64,000 nucleotides of DNA, taken from Heliocidaris tuberculata. Lineage: Eukaryota; Echinodermata; Echinoidea; Camarodonta; Echinometridae. Of the stretch, positions 49,090 through 59,106 are shown piece after piece. The position numbers and the translations under genes are program-made. The DNA is taken from the NCBI GenBank assembly GCA_025618425.1, contig CM046833.1, forward strand, positions 31,989,833 to 32,053,832, written 5' to 3'. How positions within the stretch are numbered: position 1 is the stretch's first letter; each line of letters begins with the position of its first letter. Under the pieces are notes generated by a model, which saw only the letters and a list, made by a program, of their open reading frames with translations, made no database searches and was not told the origin of the DNA.

Positions 49090-51540
49090 CATAATCATTA
49101 TGATTATTAATAATCGTAATTATTATCTTGATATTGATATTGTTATCATCTTTATCTTGGTAGGAATTTATTCCTTGGATGCTTTCAGCGCCTTAGGGCA
49201 GCTCGGCTAAAGCCAGGGTAATAGTAATACTTTGTAGGCGCCTTGAGCATCCCCTGGGATGGATATGTGCGCAATATATATGTAGCTATTATTATTAATA
49301 TTATTATTATTATTATTTTTTTTTTTTTTATTATTATTATTATCATTATTATTATTATTATCATTATCGTTGTAATCATCATCATTAAGGTTTTTACAAT
49401 ATTGAGGATTAACAAAAAACATGATCTAGATTAATGAAAGAAAGAGCAAGGTATCAAACAATTATACGTATTCAAGTCAATTTCTTGTAGGCCTACTAGC
49501 ATTCTAACCGACAATGACTGTTAAAAACTTCATGGAGAATAATGACATATGACTTTTAAACATATATCGAATACATTTCATGAAAATGACATGTGCATTT
49601 AAAAAAGAAGACATATCCTTTACAGCAGAATTATCTTTGTACAATGAAAATAATAATTGGTTGGTTGGTTGGCTTAATAATTCTGAAAATGAAATGGGGT
49701 TCATAATTCTGAAATTTTTGTTGCATTACTCTGAAGGTACATGATTCCGAAGGCTCGTTTTTCCAAATTTTCATAATTCCAAAGGTTCATAATTCCGAAA
49801 ATGAAATAGAACCCTATTTCATTTTCGGAATAAAGATGAACCCTATTTCATTTTCGGAATAAAGAACCTTCTGAAAAACGAGCCTTCGGAATCATGTACC
49901 TTCGGACTTGTTCGGAGTAATGCAACAGAAATTTCAGAATTATGAACCCTATTTCATATTCAGAATTATTAAGCCCCTAGTATGGGAATGATGTGTGTCT
50001 GAATTATGAACCTCCGGAAAAACGAACCTTCGAAAAACAAGTGCATCCGTTTTATCTTAGCCTTATCAATACTTATACTGTTTTTCCAGAAGGCCCATCA
50101 ATTATGTTATATATTACCCAGGCTTTAGCCGGCTACCATGATAAGGCGCTCAGACATTCAAGGAATTTCTTCCTACCGGGTACCAAATTTACTTCATCTG
50201 GGTGAATAGTTGCAAATGTAGATTGATGTCCTGACAAAGGACATTATAGCCGAGGCAGGAATTCGAACCCCGTACCATAGGCTTCATCCACGTATCCACT
50301 TGACATCTTGATATATATATTTTTTTTTCTGTTTGATCCTTATCAAATAGAAAGACAGATTTATATGATCTGCCTAATTCATTTTCAAATTTTTACTCTT
50401 TAATATGATTGTCTTTGATGATTGTGATATATAACAACTTCTTACTTTATTGATATTTAATCCCATTCAATTTTGTTAATGTTTTTCTACATGTTATTCC
50501 CTTTGATACTGTTTTTATTTGTACTTAATGACCTCCGGAAGAGTCTTGCAAGTCAGAATAGGCACTAAGGGATTTGGTGATTTGGTTTGCCTGCCTCATT
50601 CCTGGCAACTTGTCAATACACTTGGGGGTCGAATTATTTTAGTTTCAACCTTCCCGTATTGTATTATTTGTTCTTCTTTGTATTTCTATGTATTTTGATT
50701 CATTTTGCCAAATAAAACGATAATTGACGATAAATAATAAATAATAACAACCTCCAGACTTACCTTCCACAATGAGATCAACTGTGTCGCTGTTAACACC
50801 TGAAGCGCTACAGGAGTAGGATCCATCATCTTCAAACGCTGCATCAGTTATGGTCATGGTTGAGGACACGCCGGAGGCGGATGCATCAAAGTTGGAGTAT
50901 TTAGGTGACCGTTGAGGATACTGATTCGTACCGGCAATCATGAAAAACAGGATGGTACTGCTATCATACCATATGAAATTGGGTGAGTTTATACCCGTCG
51001 CCGTACATGTGAAGGTTAAATTATCACCCTGTTGTACTCCAGAGGGACCAGTAAGGCTCACAGTTTGACCAATTGAGATTCCAACCACCTGTGACAAAAA
51101 GAAAACATTCATTCGAAACTTTCTCATTTCTAGAAATCAAGACACTCGAATGATTTAGGTATAACTTATTAGCTTGCAGTCCATCGAGAAGTTCTGACAA
51201 TTTGTATACAGAAAATAGTATTCAAGCACAATTCATACTTGGGAAAGAATCGGGGTTCTCTTTTTTTAAATGTATTTGTTCCCTGTACCATACTCAGAAA
51301 CCAAACAATTATATTAATACTGTTGTGCAAAACAATAGCATATTTATGAATATGGAATATTAATGTCATTTTCAGCAAGTCAGTCATTTGACTGCCAATG
51401 TGAATGAATTTGAACAGTTGTATTTTTATGCTAATAACCATTTAATTCCATTCAATAAAACAAGGGAAGGGTAGTCTACAACTTACCATGGTTATTATTA
51501 TTAACCATTGGGTGGCTTGGATAATAACATGCGAACCCAT
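40146..51540 (-). CDS. Gene B: three-Ig single-pass membrane receptor (six coding exons)
   Basis: Tandem paralogue of gene A. Exons in transcript order: 51540-51487, 51088-50764, 47615-47307, 45886-45620, 44253-44215, 40270-40146; phases agree throughout and give 372 residues ending in TAG. Architecture matches A: signal (MGSHVIIQ start), Ig1 with FTC/FIWY/DDGSYSC, Ig2 with ACEAIGARP, Ig3 with EFTCLAGNY, a 13-residue stalk, a membrane helix (about 347-368) and the tail QCYSK. It is predicted to be a type I surface glycoprotein without a signalling tail. Compared with A, Ig2 is about 95% identical, but Ig1, Ig3 and the membrane exon differ at about 18-25% of residues. No frameshift or stop is visible. 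Ligand and named orthologue unknown. Confidence 0.88.
41095..43249. mobile_element. 2.2-kb hAT-like element with internal minisatellites
   Basis: Starts CAGGGGCGGCGGAGCG, ends CTGGCTACGCCA; flanks GTGTGTAG and GTGTATAG agree at 7 of 8. Contains an irregular minisatellite (GGGCACTTATCAGAAGAG, 41780-42240) and about five 140-180-bp tandem units (42255-42960). No transposase. Shares AAGCGAGCGAAATGAGCGAGC-type DNA with 59390-59420. Confidence 0.7.
42255..42960. repeat. Tandem 140-180-bp units with C/G homopolymers
   Basis: About five units, each with GCATCGTCGATGCCGTTGC or a variant, then AAGGAGGGCACGTGCCCCC, GGAATTGCGAAC, an A/G stretch, TG repeats and a G tract. Open frames here are by-products of the repeat. 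Confidence 0.75.
43250..44214. other. Gene B last intron, remainder
   Basis: AT-rich, AAC microsatellite at 43757-43785, no exon. GTGCGTATTTCTTCCGGTCA near 43875 matches gene A intron at about 18500, confirming paralogous introns. Confidence 0.55.
44215..44253 (-). CDS. Gene B exon 6: stalk micro-exon
   Basis: 39 nt if the CCTCAAG acceptor is used (GDLMDNITDFME), or 33 nt from the inner CTGGAG; both keep phase 1-1. Donor GTATGT. Contains an N-glycosylation sequon (NIT) absent from the gene A stalk. Confidence 0.72.
45620..45886 (-). CDS. Gene B exon 5: Ig3 domain
   Basis: 267 nt, phase 1-1, acceptor GTATTCAG, donor GTGAGT. Begins PPAPDNIVVT; core LTVSCDS and EFTCLAGNYLGNATD. The N-terminal half is much more diverged from A than the C-terminal half. 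Confidence 0.9.
46396..46842. mobile_element. hAT-type element (GGTGTCGATC family) in gene B intron
   Basis: Flanked by CCCAATAT on both sides. TIRs AAGGGGTGTCGATCC and GGATCGACACCCATG; interior has opposed runs such as GTGTGGGAGGGGAG and CTCCCACACC. A second copy lies at 61924-62251. Confidence 0.82.
47307..47615 (-). CDS. Gene B exon 4: Ig2 domain
   Basis: 309 nt, phase 1-1, donor GTAAGT, acceptor TTTACAG. Nearly identical to gene A Ig2 (substitutions A/V, S/T, I/V, V/M and Q/R only). Core AACEAIGARPEENITW and LTCHVSGHQ. Confidence 0.92.
48895..49440. repeat. ATT/AAT-rich tracts in gene B intron
   Basis: Two long ATT microsatellites (49010-49100 and 49285-49385) around a SINE fragment. 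Ile/Asn-rich open frames are artefacts. Confidence 0.85.
49165..49270 (+). mobile_element. SINE family 1, 3' fragment
   Basis: GAATTTATTCCTTGGATGC, then CGGCTAAAGCCAGGGTAATA and GGATATGTGCGCAATATA: body and tail without the tRNA head, followed by an ATT-rich tract. Confidence 0.6.
49671..49972. mobile_element. Foldback MITE (TTCGGAAT family) in gene B Ig1-Ig2 intron
   Basis: CTTAATAATTCTGAAAATGA at the left with its inverse at the right; TTGCATTACTCTGAAGG against CGGAGTAATGCAA. Several GAACCTTCGGAA-like motifs; related DNA continues to 50040 and at 29775-29830 and 30409-30440. Confidence 0.72.
50095..50310 (-). mobile_element. tRNA-derived SINE (family 1), gene B copy
   Basis: B box GGGGTTCGAATTCC with a degraded head; body with TACCCGGTAGGAAG and GCTAAAGCCTGGGTAATAT. 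Probably the counterpart of 30540-30757, displaced from the donor by about 440 bp of later sequence. Confidence 0.68.
50313..50752 (+). mobile_element. Insertion between SINE and Ig1 donor of gene B (LINE-tail-like)
   Basis: Absent from the same place in gene A. Ends in TAAATAATAAATAATAAC, a simple A/T tail like a non-LTR retrotransposon 3' end. No coding remnant was seen, so the class is uncertain. Confidence 0.4.
50764..51088 (-). CDS. Gene B exon 3: Ig1 domain
   Basis: 325 nt, phase 0 to 1, acceptor TTTTTGTCACAG, donor GTAAGT. Begins VVGISIGQTVSLTGP; core FTC, FIWY, DDGSYSC. Differences from A cluster just after the core Trp (YDSST, TNQYPQR), the position of the C'-C'' edge of a V-type fold, whereas the SPKYSNF and AAFEDDGSY framework is kept. 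Confidence 0.92.
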
Positions 51541-51566
51541 CAGGAAACTTCTAGGATGTGGATTTC
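51487..51566 (-). CDS. Gene B exon 2: 5'UTR end plus signal peptide
   Basis: Coding part 51540-51487 (18 codons: MGSHVIIQATQWLIIITM), donor GTAAGT directly after ATG. The untranslated part 51566-51541 follows a TTCTTTCAG acceptor. Alignment with gene A keeps the ATG, the length and both splice sites, which is good evidence that this is the true start. Confidence 0.85.
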
Positions 51567-52531
51567 CTGAAAGAACACAATAAAGCAGAATATGAAAGAT
51601 CCTATCTACAGATCACAACCCTTACCATACCTCATGAATTCGTTTCATATAACACTCCATCCTAAATTCATATTTCGATTTGATATAGGAGCACTACAGA
51701 AATCATGCAAAAATTCATACATGTTTAAATATTAATAAAAAGGAAATAAACGTTATAGGACTAAAATATCTAGCAATATGAATGGAATTATATCAAACGT
51801 TCGACAAACGTAAGTTGAATAACTTATATATATACTTGGCCTGATTGTGCCATAAAAGCACATAATTTTTCCTCTGGCATTTAATTTTTGTGAATTTCTT
51901 ATAAAGAATTTTCAGTGTTTATCAAATAAAATTTCCGATTACACCATGATAGCATTTAAAAGACATCAATTATTCTTTACTTCAAGGTATTTCCTAAAAA
52001 GAAGAGCCAAAATTAACGCGACTGACAATGAATGTTTCTTAGTTGTGTGAAACCGAAATCGAGTTTATTGGTTGTAATTTCCACCGAAACATATTTGTAG
52101 TCTTATAATATAACTTCTCTTTAGTCCAAATATTCAATCCCCATTGAAATTTTCAAATATTAATAATCATGCCTATAAATACAAATCCGAAATGGGCTGG
52201 AAAAAAAAAATATTATTTTCTAAAATCACTACCTTGAAACCCGATAATACAAACTTAATATAAACTTGACAAGAAAACAGCTGAGAATAATTTCCAAAAG
52301 CAATATGGACAGATCTTCAAAATTCGCTGTCTTAAGAACTATATCAACTCCAAGGCAGAAATAAATAGGCATGAAAAAAATTGACATATTTAAATCAAAA
52401 TCATGCTCCGACATTTTGTGAGAAAATCTCAAAATTTCAGTATAGGTGAAACTATCAAAGATTTGAACAGTCACTTAGATATACGTAAAATAGTAGATGG
52501 ATAGCAGATAAGTGTCCATGATAAATCTTAC

Positions 52532-52690
52532 CAGAAATGTATATCCAAAGTAGTGTGTTCGACAATGTCAGGAAGCAAATGGTCAGTAGATCTGGCAAAC
52601 AATTGTTCTATTAGATCCTTTCGCAACATATCCTGCATGTTTACCCAGCCACAACACTGGGGGGCGGCACTGATTTTAAAAAACAACAAA
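52532..52690 (-). promoter_or_regulatory. Gene B probable 5' untranslated exon 1
   Basis: Similar to 33214-33420 upstream of gene A and ends at a CTG/GTAAGATT donor. Contains a short upstream frame (start MQDMLRKDL) open to the donor. Spliced to exon 2 it would run out of frame with the Ig domains, so it is at most a uORF. Confidence 0.5.
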
Positions 52691-53178
52691 AAACAAACAA
52701 AAACTCCAACAAAAGACAAAATATTTAAACATGATTCATATGCTTTCTCGCTATGTTTAAAGTCAGTCGGTAATCAAATTTAGAGGGCGCTTGTCGCAAC
52801 GGTGAATGACTTTGAAATTCAGTGGTCGCCATTTGCTTTGAACTTTTCACATTACTGCAATCTTTGGGTACTAAATGAGGGCTTCCCAAAACTATCTAAT
52901 ACCTTTAAAGGGGGTGTAAACTGACCAGATTATGTGTCTTTCCTTTGGCCATCGGGTTTATCCGCAACTACGACGCGACCTCAGTAATCGCTCTTCACGT
53001 ACATACGTGCAACATACGCGAAACCTAAGAGAAAGGGTAACTTCGGTCTGTTTCGCAAACGCTGACCATGTAGAGATTAAGTCGATGACTACCGTTAGCT
53101 GAAGTCCATTCGTTTACGTGAAAGTTGTCAACAAAAAAAGAAAGAAAGGAAAAAAAAAAAGAAAGACGTAGATGGCGT

Positions 53179-53493
53179 CAGTGGCGGATTTAGGGGGGGG
53201 GGGGATCCCGGCCCGTGCCCCTCCCCCCTTGAAAGAAAACAATGCATTGTGGCCCCTCTTTTTTTATTGTGCCCCCCCCCCCCTTAGAACGGAGAACTTT
53301 TTTTTGTTGCTTGTCAGAGAATTATGGAGGGAAACTAGACCCTCCCCCATCCCCCCCCCCCCCCCCCCCCCCACTTTTGGAGAGCTGGCGAAAATTAAAA
53401 AAATACGGATCTCCCTCCACGCAGTTTCCCACAGTTAACAATCCTGCATTTTTGTGGCCCCTCCCCTTATAAAAAATCCTGGATCCGCCCCTG
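53179..53493. mobile_element. hAT-type MITE, third copy
   Basis: Flanked by GATGGCGT on both sides. Ends CAGTGGCGGATTTAG and CTGGATCCGCCCCTG; interior G/C homopolymers. Confidence 0.85.
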
Positions 53494-53501
53494 GATGGCG
53501 T

Positions 53502-54724
53502 TAACAAGTACTTGCCGTGCAACAAGCCCTTTAACTCCAAGAAACGAGTACACAACTGGTAAAGCCAATTCGTAAGTCGAGTCTTGGCGTAAGCAGATAA
53601 AGGCCATTTGTAACAAGATGTAAAATTTACCGAAACAAAATACTGGATACGTGCTCGTGAAAATAACTTACCCATTATCCATGAGTAATGAGTATGCAGG
53701 CCTAGCAATACGGTACAATTTGCATCTCTTTAACCCCTGGTTTGTTTTGAATTACCAACGGACCTACTAGCTCAGTGCGTGCGTGCGGTCATCACAATGG
53801 CAAAACAAGGAACTTTAATTTGCGCCTCTATTTTGGCGATTTATGAGCTAAAACTTCCCACATGAACTAATTTGTAGTTATAAATGATTGTCTGAAAAAA
53901 ATCCTGAAATAAGATGACTGTTTTGTTGAGTTATAGCAACATTTCGAAATGAAAACTTCAAAAAACTACATGCCTATTTTTTTTCTGACACGAGTCTAAC
54001 CCCTGCATAAATATTCATGAAACTTCATTTCCTTATTCCGGGGTGTATATACCTTATTTAGACAAAGTTTCGCTGATGCGACTTCTTTCTTTGCAGAGAT
54101 ACTACGTCTTTTTCACACGATATCTTGCAGCAATTTACAGCAGCAAATTATGCGCAGTGATGCCAAATTCACGATCTGCACATATGATATTCATGGGTCA
54201 GCCGTAGTCAGCACATTCATGGATTGCGCATGCGCATGGGCTATGGAGCACTCGCGCACAGAGCTCAGCCCTACACAGATTTCAACGCGTGGGACGTGGT
54301 TGTAATATTTTTCTGTTATGTCAGCCTCGGCGATCTGACACCGAGATCCCCTTTTTCTGACATAACTCTAAGCGGAAAATTCACCTCAAGTAAATACCAT
54401 AAGATTGTAGAAAAATGTACAATAAAATGATTCATGACAGTGATTTTCTTGCGAATCTAGCCGAAATGAGGAATTTTAGGAGAAGTTTAACAGGTAAAAT
54501 TTTCTGTTTGTAACCGAAGAAATATCGCTAAAATTTCATATTTTCGGTTGGTCGAGCTTTGATTGTGCAGTATTGTTTTGAAAGATAATCTATATTTAAT
54601 CATTTTTTTAACTTTATGTTTACAAAAAGTGGTGTTTAATACATTATTTTTCAGCTTGCATTTGTAAACAGCTTTATGTAAATCGTGGGAAAATGCAAGA
54701 ACTGGCGAGGTCAAAGGGGGTCAA
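53502..54724. other. Spacer upstream of gene B, no gene
   Basis: A degenerate CCAATTCGTAAG...CAGATAAAGGCCATTTGTA piece (53560-53610) belongs to the TIR family of 15471-16318. GGATTGCGCATGCGCATGGG near 54220 is palindromic. A promoter for gene B could lie here but none is identifiable. Confidence 0.5.
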
Positions 54725-54978
54725 CTCAGTATGGACGTAGATGGCCTGCTTGTGCTATGAAATCGTAACCAAATTGATTATTTGCTTTCCTTATTTGTAA
54801 TTTACTTCTTTTACTAATTATTTCCTCGTTTGAAATGATATTATACATTATCCATGAAATGTCGCTATAGTAAACACCTGCTAACTAATCTCATTGCTAT
54901 CTACGTTATGCCATGAGTAATAAGTAACATTCATTTCATCTGGAGAAACATATTTCTTATTAATGATATTTTTCTTTT
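54725..54978. repeat. Third copy of the duplication-unit start
   Basis: GGACGTAGATGGCCTGCTTG, CTTTGCTTTCCTTATTTGTAA or a close form, and ACGTTATGCCATGAGTAATA match 11140-11340 (downstream of gene A) and 36210-36420 (downstream of gene B), in the same orientation. Ends at the foldback element 54981. Confidence 0.78.
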
Positions 54979-54980
54979 AA

Positions 54981-55440
54981 AAGGGAAATCCAACCATAAT
55001 GGCAAGTTTTTCTGTAAGAAAGCAAACGAATCAGACTTGCAGACTGGAGAAAATTTAATTAAAATCGGACGAGCAATAAGTTATTTTAGAATTTTTGAAA
55101 GTAACTGTTGTAATCACGTACGGGAATTACAAATTGGCCGAAACGGCAGTATCACTGTTATGTAGGGGCGGACAACTTTTGTTCCAGCATACACAATTAC
55201 TAAAATGTATTACTCAAATAACAATATGACAATATGAAATCTAAAATATATTTTGAGTACTAGCTGCTCGAGTGAGAAGGTGCTTAGGAGAAAAACAGGA
55301 AATTAGTGATACATTGTATTTTAGTGTGCAAAAACGGGAGAGTTGACTTTGAATAGTCTCAATCAACACACCTAACTGCCAATTTGAATAATCGCATAGA
55401 TAAAGTGATCGCACTTTCCAAACATTCATAGCTTTCTTAT
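54981..55440. mobile_element. TTAA foldback element, partial copy
   Basis: Begins after TTAA with AAGGGAAATCCAACC; interior GAATTACAAATTGGCCGAAA and GGGGCGGACAACTTT as in the other copies; the right arm fades before the poly-T tract at 55471. It cuts off the third copy of the duplication-unit start (54725-54978). Confidence 0.6.
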
Positions 55441-55470
55441 TAAAAACGAATACATAGTAGACCCGCCAAG

Positions 55471-55515
<45 letters not shown>

Positions 55516-56504
55516 TTTGGACGGCATTTTTGGGTAGTGCTCGGCATCCATGCTAAAACTCTTGCAAAAATACTGAGGAATAAGGTATTGGCGGATGCCA
55601 CGCGCATTTTTGGCTCAAAATTAGAAAGAATGTAAAAAATCACGATTTTTTAATTTTTTGACCTAATATATGATACCTGATTAAGACTTTTCAAGTGATA
55701 TCAGATTTATTTTGAGTTTGAAGTTATAAACCTTATTTATATGCAATTGAAAGTTGAATATTACACACACATGTATGGCGTAATGAAACATAAAACTGTG
55801 ATTTACTCAAAATAATAGGTTAGGAAAACTACCAGTATTCAAAGTTTTTTACCCATAGTAAATTTGTCTATTTAAACGCCTTTTCTTGATTGAACATATC
55901 ATGTATATTGTCATGTCACACAGAGAAAAGAAATTATCCGATAAGGTGATAGGTAACTCATTTTATGTTATCCCAAATGGAATGATGTATTTTTACTGAA
56001 TGCACATTTTGAATGAAAAAAACAATATTTGAATGTAAAGCTAGATTGTACATGCACACAAGGCATTTATCCCATGTATAATCAGTATAGTCTATGGGCC
56101 AAAAACTGAAATGTCCCCATCCCCTTAAAAAATAATCTTAAATGAAGTTTTTTTTTTCTTTTCTTTTAGAAGGGACCATTAAATATCAAAATATGCTTTT
56201 TTACCCTACATTAAGTGGTGGGCGTGACCACAAGGGCTATTACCATGGCAAGGGATCAAGAACAATAGAATTTCAGAAAATGTAATGTATTCGCGATTAA
56301 GAAAGTACAAAGGCACGTTGTAACATTTTAGAATAATGTATCAGAAGTTTCTCACTTGATTAAAAACCAAATAAGAGTTATAAAAAGTGTCCATCATGTT
56401 TGAAAATGGCTGTTGCTGTGGAAACAGTAAGAAAAAATCTCACATTTGAGCAAAAAACCCATGATGCTACCGCAAAAAAAAAAAGAAGAAAATACTAGAA
56501 ATTT
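55441..56504. other. Poly-T tract and unassigned repeat-like DNA
   Basis: T tract of about 46 at 55471-55512. ATTACCATGGCAAGG and TGTTGCTGTGGAAACAG near 56240 and 56410 have counterparts at 58065 and 58195, suggesting a degraded repeat split by element 56505-57963. Confidence 0.5.
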
Positions 56505-57963
56505 AATTCGTCACTGAAGACGAATTAGGTGGTCTGTCGGCCCATTGGCAAATTGCTTTGTAAGATGTGATTATATTTGTGCAAGATAACCTGATAATAA
56601 TGACAATGGATGGAGACTTGCGTCAAAGAAAATCGGACGAAGGGTTGTACACAAACTACTTTACATTCAGTTAGACATAACACGCAAAATAAAAAAGTTT
56701 ATTACATTGTTTGTGATTTTATATGTTATAGTAGTCGAAGCAGATGGTAAAATAAAAGGCAAAAAGAAGATTTTTTTTTTTTTTTTTAATGGTCCCACCG
56801 GGGATTGAACCTGGGTCACTTGAATGGGAGGCAAGTGCTTTACCAATGGACCAAAATATTTCCAATAGAGATAACACGTAAACGAACAACGGGATTCTCA
56901 AATGACATTTTGTAGTAAAAAATTGGGCATGATCCCGACATTTGATCAAAAAATTTGAGGGGCACGTATGTGAAAGCTTAAAGTCTCAGCTATAACATAC
57001 TAAAATTTGGAAGAAAATCGAGCAGACATTACAGAGATACTGCTCAAAGAAGACGGGAATGTAGAATCAAGATTTGAGAAAAAGTCATGTCCCAAAGAGA
57101 ATACACGCAAAATGTGAAAAGTTGACATGCCTCCTTTAATCGCAAAAGTACGCCATGATCCCTTTGTCAAAATGAAATTTGTGTTAACTGACCTTGTAGA
57201 GAATTGTCTCAGCTACAAAATATCAAAATTTTGAAGAAAATCGACGAGCTATTACTGAAATATTGTATGAAAGTTTTGCATGAATTCAAATCTAAAACTA
57301 ACAGGCTTTCAGAATATGTAATAAAATTTGGGGGTACCGCTTCATTCTGACGAGCTATGGCGGATTCTAGATAGGCATGTTTTTACCACTTTTTACATTA
57401 TATTGCCCATTGACGCGCACACGAATGTGAAAGTTTGACGCGCGCGTGTGGCATTATGGAAGGTCGAGAATGACTGTAAATAGTTGGAAATTGTCAAGAA
57501 TAGTGTGAGGAATACAAACCATGCGAAAGAACGGCATTTTTACGTTCTGTACGCGCTGTGCGCGCATAACGCGCTCGCGGCCGTGCACGGACGGAAAATT
57601 TTGAAATGCTTAAAATGTCCTGAAACGTGCGCGGATTTTGATAACATATTATGTTGACCCTTGACCTGAAGTTCATGTGTGTGAAATATGGTTTATTTTT
57701 GATGACTCGTTATGAAGATATGATCGATAATGTGATTTCACAAAATGGCGCCTGGATGACGTCACGATAACCTGATGACCTTGAAAGAGATGCCCGAACT
57801 TGACCTTATGTGACCTGATAACTTTAAGAGAATTGAGTGAGCCGATTTTGAGGAATCATGGACACAAAAAAAAAAGGGGGGGAGGACGAAAATAAAGAAT
57901 AAAGAATAAAGAAAATCTGACGAAATTAAAAGGTGACCTGTCGATACCGACAGACCACCTAAT
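56505..57963. mobile_element. Hairpin-ended element, second copy
   Basis: Same left hairpin (AATTCGTCACTGAAGACG) and right hairpin (AGGTGACCTGTCG/CGACAGACCACCT). Interior collinear with 26847-28835 but lacking some internal segments; includes the tRNA-like segment at 56790-56852. Confidence 0.75.
56790..56852 (-). other. tRNA-like segment, second copy
   Basis: GGTCCATTGGTAAAGCACTT, anticodon-like CCTCCCATT, T arm CAGGTTCAATCCCCGG. Its presence in both element copies shows that it was captured before the element spread. Confidence 0.5.
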
Positions 57964-59106
57964 TAATACATTTGTACATGATTATCTTTTCTTTTACAGG
58001 ACACTAACTTATCATGATTTGTTTAAGCAAAGGGGTGATGGAGGTGACCACTACATGTGTAGGCCGTTACCATGGTAACAAATATATTTATTGCATTTCT
58101 AATAAAATAAAGAACTATATTTGTTTTCAACATGAAATCATGGTAAACATCTAATATTTTTTGCCGCCTGTTTGATTATATTCCAAAAAAAATATGTTGC
58201 CATGGAAACAGAATGTTAATGAAGATGACATCTTTCAACAAAGAAAGAAATGTAACTAACCAATATAAAATATATAGCAACCAGATTAACAAACACCGTC
58301 AGCGATTAGAATTTGCTCGTTGGCTGTGAATGTGACCACTATAGTTGTTACTAAAAAGTGGTAGCTAATACAAAAAGTGGTGATGTCTTTCTATTAGAAT
58401 TTCTGTTTACTTGATTCAAATCTAGATCGAGAAGATTTGTGTCCCCAATAGAATGGGTGATACCAAAACTTTCGCCTTGAACATGATGACAAGACCTGCT
58501 ACTTGATTCATTCAAAATTCTTTTTATATATTTATGTATTCAATTATTTATTTATTTGCACTTATTCATACAGGATAAAAGCATAATCAGTAAAAAAGAT
58601 GTTTTGCATCATGGTCCTGATGTAACAGGAATAAACAATAAGGTATAGCATAAATTGGTAACAATTTTTATATGAAAATACAAGTAATATAGGCACATAA
58701 TAATAATTAAAAAAAAAACTAGCTTAACAAGTAAAAGCTATGAATATTTCAAAAATAACCAATTGAGTATACTATGTAATGCTAAGCCTATTGTGGAATG
58801 TGGACTACATCCATGTACTAACGAGACTACAGGATTAAAAAGAAAACATGACCCGTATTAAATAAATACCCCATACATAGTTCTGGAACTTTGTGGATTG
58901 TCCTCTAAAATAAGAACCATAAAAGGTCAGAGTACTTTTGAAATTTATTCTTGAAAGTCTCACAAAGATCATATACATACATATATCGATGGTATTCATT
59001 AACGTTAGCTGGCAACTAAATACTGTATAATCACGAATTTAGTGTTGATGTAGAGTGTAGCGACTTAAAATCACGAGTTGGCCACTAATCAATATTGGTC
59101 ACAGAC
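57964..59106. other. Unassigned, no gene
   Basis: GTTACCATGGTAACA and GTTGCCATGGAAACAG motifs, then AT-rich DNA with a TTATTTATTTGCACTTATTC stretch near 58545 that may be an old retroelement tail. No Ig exon. Confidence 0.45.

Noticed and set aside
49010..49434. Ile/Asn-rich membrane-like frames
   Set aside because: ATT/AAT microsatellites.
52528..52719. Signal-peptide-like frame (SFVGVFVCFLLFF) upstream of gene B
   Set aside because: It opens with TTG, its hydrophobic run comes from a T-rich tract, it is not conserved in gene A, and splicing onward is out of frame with the Ig exons.
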